A DNA stretch of 13,403 nucleotides, taken from contig PLIQ01000226.1 in assembly GCA_003140115.1 (NCBI GenBank), positions 1-13,403 of the forward strand, read 5' to 3'. Source of the DNA: Actinomycetota bacterium (GTDB lineage: Bacteria; Actinomycetota; Actinomycetes; Streptosporangiales; Streptosporangiaceae). The translations under genes were made by a program, and so were the position numbers. Below, piece after piece: positions 7,441-12,593 of this stretch (position 1 is its first letter; the number at the start of each line of letters is the position of its first letter). The notes beneath the pieces are model-generated. The model was given only the letters and a program-made list of their open reading frames with translations. It had not been told where the DNA came from and did not search any database.

Positions 7441-8799
7441 TCAGTCATCGGCGGTGACCGGCAGGCCGAGCGGCGCGGCACGGTCCCAGTCGTCGTCGAT
7501 GTGGACGACCTGGCGGCCGGCCCGGTGCAGCAGCGACGCGCCGATGGCCGCGCGGAAGCCGCTGGCGCAGTGCACCCACACCTCGCCGGGAGGAACCTCC
7601 CCGGCGCGCTGCTCCAGGTCCCAGAACGGGATATGGACCGCGCCGGCCAGATGCCCGGCGTGCCACTCGTCCGGGCGGCGGACATCGAGCACGACCTGGC
7701 CGTCATGTCCCCACGCGGCGGCCAGCGCCGCGAAGTCGCGGACCCCGTAGCTGGACAGCCGCCCGCCGGCCAGGTCGCCGACCGTGCCTGCCGCCGCCGC
7801 TTCAAGGCGGTCGATGCCGACCCGGGTGAGCTGCAGCTGGGCCGCCGCTACCTGCCCGGGGGACTCGGCCACCAGGGTGAGCGGCGTGCCCCACCGGATC
7901 GTCCACGCCAGGTAGGTGGCGAACGGGTCACCGAGCTCCACCGAGATGGACCCGGTCAGGTGACCCCCGGCGAACGCCCGGCGCTGACGCAGGTCCACCA
8001 CCCACTCACCCGCGTCGATCCGGCGGCGCAGCTCGCCGGCATCGGCTCGCCGCGGCGGGCTCAGATCCGGGGCGGCGGGGCCGCTGCGGTTGGCGGGGCC
8101 CATCTGCGCGTAGTACCGCGGGTAGGCGCCCAGGCCGGCGATCAGCTGCTTAACGAAGCCGTCCTCGTCGCTGTTCAGCGCCACGTTCGCCCGCCGCTCC
8201 GCCCCGATGGTCGAGGAGCTGCCGCTCGTCGGGGTCGCAGAGCAGAAACTCCCGAAGCCATGCGTCGGGTAGACCGCGACCTGGTCGGGCAGCTCGTCCG
8301 CGAGGCGCCGGACCGACCGGTACTGCGCTCGGGTCAGCGGCTCGGTCTGTTCCGGGCTGATCAGGTCCGTACGGCCGACCGCGCCGAACAGCATCGACCC
8401 GCCGGTGAACACCGCTACCGGGTCGCCCGGGCCCTCGCGCAGCACCCAGGACAGATGGCCGGGAGTATGGCCGGGGGTGACCATCACAGTCAGGGTCAGG
8501 TCGCCGACCGTGATCTCGTCACCGTCCCGGGCCGCGGCCCGGCTGAACCCGACCTCTTCGGCCGCGGCTACGATATAGGCCGCGCCCGTCGCCCGGGCCA
8601 GCGCCAGACCGCCGGTGATGTAGTCGTTGTGGATGTGCGTCTCCAGCACGTGCGAGATCCTGGCCCCGGCGGCCTGCGCGGCCTGCAGCATCCGGTCGAT
8701 GTCCCGCTGCGGGTCGATGACCACCGCTGTCTCACCGTCGTGGATCAGGTAACTGCGATCGCCCAGCCCCGGCGTCTCGATGGTCACGACCTCATGCAT
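7441..8799 (-). CDS. CstB-like persulfide dioxygenase-rhodanese (MBL, pseudo-rhodanese, rhodanese)
   Basis: A 452-residue cytoplasmic enzyme with an N-terminal metallo-beta-lactamase domain (about 1-235) and two rhodanese domains (about 260-350 and 360-450). The iron triad expected of ETHE1-type persulfide dioxygenases is present: H55 (in THIHNDYITGG), H111 (in TPGHTPGH) and D144 (in GRTDL). The fourth position of the HxHxDH motif is Tyr60. The first rhodanese domain has no cysteine at its active-site loop (VAESPGQ) and is probably structural; the second has C411 in HCASGFRA. This three-domain order and length match staphylococcal CstB, which oxidises low-molecular-weight persulfides and forms thiosulfate. 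In an actinomycete the likely thiol carrier is mycothiol or CoA (inference). The ATG at 8799 is preceded by GAGGAG with 7 nt spacing. It is the first intact gene of the operon, and its stop overlaps the alternative start of the Fe-S/NrfD gene. Catalytic activity is likely but not shown. Confidence 0.88.
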   Translation of the reverse strand: MHEVVTIETPGLGDRSYLIHDGETAVVIDPQRDIDRMLQAAQAAGARISHVLETHIHNDYITGGLALARATGAAYIVAAAEEVGFSRAAARDGDEITVGDLTLTVMVTPGHTPGHLSWVLREGPGDPVAVFTGGSMLFGAVGRTDLISPEQTEPLTRAQYRSVRRLADELPDQVAVYPTHGFGSFCSATPTSGSSSTIGAERRANVALNSDEDGFVKQLIAGLGAYPRYYAQMGPANRSGPAAPDLSPPRRADAGELRRRIDAGEWVVDLRQRRAFAGGHLTGSISVELGDPFATYLAWTIRWGTPLTLVAESPGQVAAAQLQLTRVGIDRLEAAAAGTVGDLAGGRLSSYGVRDFAALAAAWGHDGQVVLDVRRPDEWHAGHLAGAVHIPFWDLEQRAGEVPPGEVWVHCASGFRAAIGASLLHRAGRQVVHIDDDWDRAAPLGLPVTADD

Positions 8800-8842
8800 C
8801 AGGCGGCTCCTCGATCGCCGTCGCGGGCTCAGGCCTGGTCCT

Positions 8843-8914
8843 TCATCGCGCGGTCACCGAGTTCACAGCGCCGCCGACGATGACGATCTTGTGGTCTGAG
8901 TTCCGGGACGACAT
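8843..8914 (-). pseudogene. 23-codon remnant of an SQR-like FAD oxidoreductase N-terminus
   Basis: An ATG at 8914 preceded by GGCGGAGGTTGA opens a 23-codon frame starting MSSRNSDHKIVIVGG and ending at a TGA at 8843-8845. The string HKIVIVGG is the first beta strand and start of the glycine-rich FAD loop of sulfide:quinone reductases and related flavoproteins, usually followed by G-x-x-G and about 370 further residues. Here the frame leaves the motif (AVNSVTAR) and stops, as expected if the gene body was deleted and only the translation start and promoter kept. SQR next to a persulfide dioxygenase is a classic pair, which supports the reading. Alternatively it is a chance or leader peptide. 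Confidence 0.5.
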
Positions 8915-8945
8915 TCAACCTCCGCCGGGCCGCAGGGATCCTACG

Positions 8946-8959
8946 AATGTACGTACATT
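8946..8959. promoter_or_regulatory. 14-bp perfect palindrome, candidate GntR operator
   Basis: AATGTACGTACATT is a perfect palindrome whose left and right halves meet at 8952/8953. It overlaps three bases of the proposed minus-strand -10 box and extends over the expected transcription start, so a bound protein would block initiation. Its TGTAC-GTACA core fits the GT...AC dyads seen for GntR-family operators, and a HutC-type regulator is encoded divergently 75 bp away. Binding by that protein is inferred from position and symmetry only. Confidence 0.6.
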
Positions 8960-8986
8960 TAAGGCCCGGGTTGTGACCATAGTCAA
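8957..8986 (-). promoter_or_regulatory. Candidate minus-strand operon promoter
   Basis: Read on the minus strand, TTGACT (8986-8981) and TTAAAT (8962-8957) are separated by 18 bp. This matches a vegetative sigma-70-like promoter reasonably well (five of six and four of six consensus bases). Transcription would begin near 8950 and run through the flavoprotein remnant into the CstB-like gene and the rest of the operon. No other promoter of this quality was noticed upstream of the operon genes. Confidence 0.5.
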
Positions 8987-8996
8987 CGACCCGGGC
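8964..8996. repeat. Imperfect 33-bp inverted repeat over the -35 region
   Basis: Perfect 8-bp arms, GCCCGGGT (8964-8971) and ACCCGGGC (8989-8996), flank 17 bp that contain a further small dyad, GAC-CATA-GTC (8975-8984). The structure covers the -35 of the proposed operon promoter and faces the regulator gene. It may be a second operator or an extended binding region, or simply a GC-rich hairpin. It does not share the sequence of the 14-bp palindrome beside it. Confidence 0.45.
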
Positions 8997-9034
8997 GGCT
9001 TTCCCTGCTCCCGGCGGCACTCCATACTGAGGGC

Positions 9035-9793
9035 GTGACCGTCGACCGCGACAGCGCCCTGCCGCTGTGGGCCCAGGTGCTGGCCGACCTGCGCCGCAGG
9101 CTCGCCAGCGGCGAGTTCGGCCAGCGTGTGCCCGGTGACGACGAGCTGACCGCGCAGTACGGGGTCAGCCGGCACACCGTGCGGGAGGCGGTCCGCCGGC
9201 TGCAGATCGAGGGCGTCGTCGAACGCGGCCGGGGACGGGGCACGTTCGTCAAGGACACGATGATCGAGCAGCCCCTCGGCGCCATCTACAGTCTCTTCCG
9301 CTCCGTCGAGGAACAAGGTTTCGCGCAGCGCAGCATCGTCCGGCGCCTCGAGGAACGCTCGGACGCCCAGGCCGCCGGGGTTCTCAACTGCCCGCCCAGC
9401 GCCCCGCTGATCTACCTGGAGCGGCTCCGGCTCGCCGACGGTATCCCCATCGTCCTGGACTGCTCGTGGCTGCCCGCCGTGCTGGCCCGGCCGCTGCTGG
9501 GCGTGGACTTCACCCACACCGCGCTCTACCACGAACTGCACGTACGCTGCGGGGTACAGCCAGACGCCGGCTGGGAGCGGATCCGCCCCGTGCTCCCCAA
9601 CCCCGAACAGCGAGGCCTGCTCCGCCTGCCGGCCCGCACCCCCGCGCTGGCGGTCGAGCGCCTGGCCACCTGGCAGACGACACCGGTGGAATGGCGGCAC
9701 AGCCTGGTCCGGGGCGACCGGTTCTGCTACGTCGCCCGGTGGTCCGCCCAAGACCAGGCGGCCCGGTTCGAGCCCGTCACCGGAACCGGGTAG
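9035..9793 (+). CDS. GntR-family transcriptional regulator, HutC/UTRA type
   Basis: A 252-residue DNA-binding regulator. Residues 1-75 form the GntR winged helix (PLWAQVLADLRRRLASGEF, then DELTAQYGVSRHTVREAVRR as the helix-turn-helix and GVVERGRGRGTFV as the wing). Residues from about 88 to 245 are a UTRA ligand-binding domain, with the typical GxxxxxLERLRLADGIPIVLDCSWL-like strand pattern spread over 120-150. The GTG at 9035 is the only start that keeps the full first helix. It has no well-spaced ribosome site, but a CATACT at 9023-9028 would fit a leaderless transcript starting at the GTG. The gene is divergent from the sulfur operon, with palindromes between them, so it most likely represses that operon and perhaps itself. 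The ligand is unknown. The UTRA domain holds several cysteines (in NCPPS, LDCSW, VRCGV, RFCYV), so thiol or persulfide sensing is conceivable but speculative. Confidence 0.9.
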   Translation: MTVDRDSALPLWAQVLADLRRRLASGEFGQRVPGDDELTAQYGVSRHTVREAVRRLQIEGVVERGRGRGTFVKDTMIEQPLGAIYSLFRSVEEQGFAQRSIVRRLEERSDAQAAGVLNCPPSAPLIYLERLRLADGIPIVLDCSWLPAVLARPLLGVDFTHTALYHELHVRCGVQPDAGWERIRPVLPNPEQRGLLRLPARTPALAVERLATWQTTPVEWRHSLVRGDRFCYVARWSAQDQAARFEPVTGTG

Positions 9794-9839
9794 CCGCCAG
9801 GACAGAGTGACGGCCCAGGCCGCTACACGAGTTCGGGGA

Positions 9840-10994
9840 TCAGCTGAGGCCGAGCACGGCCGCGGCCGTCCGGGCCGCCGCGCCGCCGGTCTCGATGGCC
9901 GCATCGAGGACGGCCCGCACGTTCAGGTCAGCGGCCAGCAGGCGCCCGATCACGGCTCTGTCACCAGGGCTGGCCGGGACGGTGCGGCCGGCCGCGCTGT
10001 ACAGGCTTTCCAGCCGGCCCGCAGCGGCGTCGAGCAGGTCAGGCCGGTAATCCCAGTCATCAGACCAGGACCGGTCCAGGATCATCAGCCGGATGGCCGC
10101 CGCCGGATAAGCGGCGAGCAGGTGGCTCACCAGTACCAGGTTGCCCGCCGACTTGGCCATCTTGACCCCGCCGGTGGTGACCGTGCCGGCATGCAGCCAC
10201 GCCCGGGCGTACGGGCGGACGCCGGTAAAGCTCTCGGCCATCGCCGCATGGTAGGCATGATGCGGGAAGCGGAGGTCCCGGCCGCCAGCGTGAACGTCGA
10301 CGCCCACGCCGAAGACCGACAGCGCCATCGCGGCGCACTCGGCATGCCACCCGGGCCGGCCCGGGCCCCACGGTGACTCCCAGGATGGATGGCCCGGCTC
10401 ACCTGCCTGCCAGACCGCGACATCCAGCGGGTCCTCCTTGGCTGCGTCATCAGGCCGGCCACCGTACTCGGCGGACAGTCGTACGGCCTCAGCCTGGCCC
10501 AAGCCTGCCCGGTCCGCGGCCGCCCGGCCCCGGAAATAGACGCTGTCCCCGTGCTGATACGCGGCATCAGCGTCGAGCAGCCCCTCAGCCAGCCGGATCA
10601 CCTGCTGCACGTACCGGTGCGCGCGGGGCTCATGCGAGGGGGGACGCACGTTCAGGGCGGCCATGTCCTGCTCGAAGTAGTACTGCTGCACCGCCGCGAA
10701 CGAGTCGTACGGCGCGCCGGCCCGAACAGCCGCCGCGTCCAGCACATCGTCCACATCAGTGACGTTCCGGCACACCTCCGGTTCGGCCCCCAGGAAGCTC
10801 AGGGCACGGCTCAGCGCATCGACCCAGACGAACGTCGCCGCGTGCCCGAGATGCGTCACGTCATACGGAGTGATCCCGCACACGTAAATCCGCGCCCGGT
10901 CCAGGACCGGCAGCCGCCGGCCGGCCAGAACCAGAGCGGGAGCCGGCCCGGCTCCATGGTGCGTCGTACCAGAAGCCAGCTGAACGTTGCTCAT
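9840..10994 (-). CDS. mshC: MshC-like cysteine:GlcN-inositol ligase (mycothiol biosynthesis)
   Basis: A 384-residue class I aminoacyl-tRNA-synthetase-like ligase. MshC joins cysteine to GlcN-inositol with ATP in mycothiol synthesis. Family features seen: YVCGITPYDVTHLGHA (37-52, including the HIGH-equivalent HLGH), RNVTDVDD (75-82), DPLDVAVWQ with PSWESPWGPGRPGWHAEC (187-219), FPHH (242-245) and KMAKSAGNL in place of KMSKS (277-285). Zinc ligands are predicted as C39, C219 and H244; the 25-residue step from C219 to H244 equals C231 to H256 of mycobacterial MshC. The PHHE glutamate of CysRS is alanine here. No anticodon-binding tail follows, which argues for MshC over CysS. Differences such as KMAKS and PHHA suggest a divergent paralogue; a standard mshC may exist elsewhere in the genome. 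The start is uncertain: ATG at 10994 is used, and ATGs at 11012 and 11021 are possible and none has a strong ribosome site. It converges on the regulator gene with a 46-bp gap and no clear terminator. Confidence 0.75.
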   Translation of the reverse strand: MSNVQLASGTTHHGAGPAPALVLAGRRLPVLDRARIYVCGITPYDVTHLGHAATFVWVDALSRALSFLGAEPEVCRNVTDVDDVLDAAAVRAGAPYDSFAAVQQYYFEQDMAALNVRPPSHEPRAHRYVQQVIRLAEGLLDADAAYQHGDSVYFRGRAAADRAGLGQAEAVRLSAEYGGRPDDAAKEDPLDVAVWQAGEPGHPSWESPWGPGRPGWHAECAAMALSVFGVGVDVHAGGRDLRFPHHAYHAAMAESFTGVRPYARAWLHAGTVTTGGVKMAKSAGNLVLVSHLLAAYPAAAIRLMILDRSWSDDWDYRPDLLDAAAGRLESLYSAAGRTVPASPGDRAVIGRLLAADLNVRAVLDAAIETGGAAARTAAAVLGLS

Positions 10995-11086
10995 AGACCT
11001 AGTGTCGGTCATCACCCGCATCACCGTACTATCAGCCCGAGACGGGCTGCATCGCAGGCCGGAGCGCGTCTGGCGGCTAACTGTGC

Positions 11087-11280
11087 TCACGGGGTGACGA
11101 TGTTGAAGTCGGGGTCGAAGTCGTCCAGCAGCCGGGCGAAGGTGGTCAGGACGGAGTGGTCGCCGTCGAGCTGGACCTTCCCGGCTTGGGCGAGCTGGGC
11201 TGCGGCTGCGGGCTGAAGCAGGACCCCGGCCAGGGCGGGCCGAGCACGGCCGGGCCGCCGTCGGCCCGCTCTACTAGCTA
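11087..11280 (-). pseudogene. C-terminal fragment of an MBL-type alkyl sulfatase
   Basis: Minus-strand frame ending at 11087 with residues such as ALAGVLLQPAAAAQLAQAG, KVQLDGDHSVLTTFARLLDD and FDPDFNIVTP at the very end. This matches, from memory, the C-terminal SCP2-like domain of linear alkyl sulfatases (BDS1/SdsA1 type), which end in a G-D-x-x-x-L...L-D-x-x-D-P-x-F-x-I-V-T-P pattern. Family similarity begins near 11245. Further upstream the frame is arginine-rich and runs antisense to the nitroreductase fragment, so the roughly 550 N-terminal residues including the metal site are absent. Only about 50 residues are recognisable, so the assignment is moderate. Confidence 0.55.
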
Positions 11281-11281
11281 G

Positions 11282-11734
11282 GCCCTCAGCAGCGAGATCT
11301 TCGACTCCTCCGGCGCGGCCGACCTCACACCTGCGGTCCGCGGCAGCCGGGCCTTCGTCGAGCCGCTGCTCGCCCAGGCCAGCCTGCCCGCCGGGCTGGC
11401 GGACGCGCTGGACGACACGCGGTGGGACGAGGAGATCCGCGCCGAAAGCGACGAGCCACTGTCGCCGACCGGCAGGGACGTCGGCACCCCGATCATCCAG
11501 TTCAGCCCCCCGCGAGGCACGGCCTTCTTCGGCCCGGTGATCAGCCGGCTCCCGGCTCCAGAAGACGCCCTCCGGCTCTGGGACTACGTGACCGGCCTGG
11601 CGGGCTTCCCCGGCTTCGCCGAGCTCAAGCGCAGCCTGCGCGAGCGGCCCCAGCTGCGCAGCTGCGGCGCAGACCCGGACGCGGCTGGGACGGAGGAGGA
11701 CTGGCACGTCGGCAGCCGTCGGGCAACGTCGTAG
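11282..11734 (+). pseudogene. 5'-truncated DsbA-family mycothiol-dependent nitroreductase (Rv2466c-like)
   Basis: An open frame of 150 codons begins directly after an in-frame TAG (11279-11281) and has no credible start codon in its first 80 codons. Its content fits the C-terminal two thirds of the Rv2466c-type DsbA family: LAQASLPAGLADALDD, then GRDVGTPIIQF (with the cis-proline region VGTPI), AFFGPVISRLPAPEDALRLWD and GFPGFAELKRSL. The N-terminal thioredoxin strand with the CPWC active site is missing, so it cannot have the family's mycothiol-dependent oxidoreductase activity. An internal ATG at 11537 could make only a 65-residue tail. The product ends at a TAG at 11732-11734. Confidence 0.7.
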
Positions 11735-11919
11735 GCGGCCGATGCCGCACGTTTGCCAGGGAGCGCCGGTCACCCCGAGGCGGCCAGTGCCATCCGCCAG
11801 GCGTCCAGCTTCATCCGCTGGCTGTGAACCCGCGCCCGTAGTCAGGCCTGTCGTCGTCCGGCCGGTCCCCGGAGCCGGCCAGCCTGGCTCCCGGACCGGT
11901 AAGGCCGCCGCGGCGGTCG

Positions 11920-12063
11920 TCGAGCCCGTTTCTGGAAAACCACAACCGTGCCTGCCTCTACCCGCCGGGCAGCTGGGGACCGGAGGAGGCAGATGCGCTC
12001 GTCGCGCCGCACGGGCGCTGGCACAACCCGGTGCCCGTGGCCACCGCCAGGGCCGGCTGCTGA
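11920..12063 (+). pseudogene. C-terminal fragment of glucose-6-phosphate dehydrogenase
   Basis: In one plus-strand frame the 47 residues before the TGA at 12061-12063 include SPFLENHNRACLYPPGSWGP and EEADALVAPHGRWHNP. This resembles the C-terminal end of glucose-6-phosphate 1-dehydrogenase (Zwf), where Y-P-x-G-S-W-G-P-x-E-A-D-x-L is followed by a short tail. The frame is closed upstream by a TAG at 11839-11841 and has no start codon with a ribosome site, so only this end survives. The upstream 11735-11919 shows nothing recognisable. The call rests on one well-kept motif. Confidence 0.5.
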
Positions 12064-12210
12064 CGGCGATTACTCCGGGGGCGGAAGCGGGATGACCGGC
12101 TCGCCCCTCACGCTATCTGCCCGTTGAGCGTAAAGTCGGAACAACAGATGTCCTGATCGCTGAGAATGGCTATTTCAGGGCAATCCCCAAAATGTCACTC
12201 CGGACCTTGG

Positions 12211-12226
12211 TGACTCAGTTGAGTCA
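12211..12226. repeat. 16-bp dyad TGACTCA-GT-TGAGTCA, possible operator
   Basis: Two perfect 7-bp arms separated by GT, in a locally AT-richer part of the intergenic region. Symmetry and setting are those of a repressor or activator site, but no regulator gene adjoins it and I cannot assign a promoter to it with confidence. Confidence 0.5.
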
Positions 12227-12350
12227 TGCGAGGAACAATCTGATGAGCGTCTATGACCCGCCCGGCCACCGTGTTCCCTGCCGGTGCAGGCGTCGCCTGG
12301 ATCGTGCCTCCGCCGGGTTTACCATCGCCGCAGGTGGCAGAGGGCCGTTC

Positions 12351-12374
12351 CGGCCCGCAGCGCACTGCGGGCCG
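12351..12374. other. Strong GC hairpin, 10-bp perfect stem
   Basis: CGGCCCGCAG (12351-12360) and CTGCGGGCCG (12365-12374) pair perfectly around a 4-base CGCA loop. No T run follows on the plus strand and none precedes it for minus-strand reading, so a canonical intrinsic terminator is not supported. A leader-RNA structure or a U-less actinobacterial terminator is possible. Confidence 0.5.
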
Positions 12375-12593
12375 CTGCCTGAAGCAGATGGCGCGAGGCC
12401 GCCTCGAGGTGCGGCGCCAGGACCTCGGCGCGAGTAGCTGGCGCAGGCGGGAGACCGCGGCCGGCTGGTCTCGCGGCCCCGGTGACCGGGTTCCTGGCAG
12501 TCGCTCAGCCCTCGGAACCAGTGCCTGCCCACAGGAGCCACGACAGTCAGATGCCAGCGGGCGACTGCGCTGCCGCCCGGCCGGGAGAAACGC

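Larger units (their letters stand above)
12064..12593. other. Non-coding, hairpin-rich region upstream of the ATPase remnant
   Basis: I see no recognisable protein on either strand; plus-strand frames read as arginine/glycine/proline-rich sequence without family motifs. The part from about 12110 to 12250 is visibly richer in A and T than the rest of the window and contains a 16-bp dyad (12211-12226). The part from 12350 to 12490 holds three inverted repeats: 12351-12374, GAGACC/GGTCTC at 12451-12472, and CCCGGT-G-ACCGGG at 12478-12490. It may be the promoter and leader region of the ATPase gene. Confidence 0.45.

Noticed and set aside
5943..7457. Plus-strand open frame of 504 codons antisense to the Fe-S/NrfD gene
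   Set aside because: Low-complexity Arg/Gln/Gly/Asp composition without motifs; the minus strand has sixteen correctly spaced cysteines and membrane helices.
7434..7805. N-terminal extension of the Fe-S/NrfD protein into the dioxygenase gene
   Set aside because: The extension is Arg/Ser/Ala-rich out-of-frame reading of the rhodanese domain; a ribosome site and ATG sit directly before the ferredoxin motif.
7375..8883. Plus-strand open frame of 502 codons antisense to the dioxygenase gene
   Set aside because: No recognisable domain; the complementary frame carries the complete iron triad and a rhodanese active site.
8829..9020. 63-codon minus-strand open frame across the control region
   Set aside because: It spans the promoter and palindromes, has no ribosome site and no family resemblance; a different frame holds the flavoprotein remnant.
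9794..9839. Possible bidirectional terminator between the regulator and the MshC-like gene
   Set aside because: The 46-bp gap has no stable inverted repeat and no T run on either strand.
9840..10994. Cysteinyl-tRNA synthetase as the identity of the MshC-like gene
   Set aside because: It is too short, lacks the C-terminal anticodon-binding part and the PHHENE glutamates, and matches MshC in the DPLD...PSW...GRPGWH stretch.
11281..11773. Upstream part of the 228-codon minus-strand frame that ends at 11087
   Set aside because: Only the last 50 residues or so resemble a protein family; the rest is antisense to the nitroreductase fragment and reads as Arg/Gly-rich noise.
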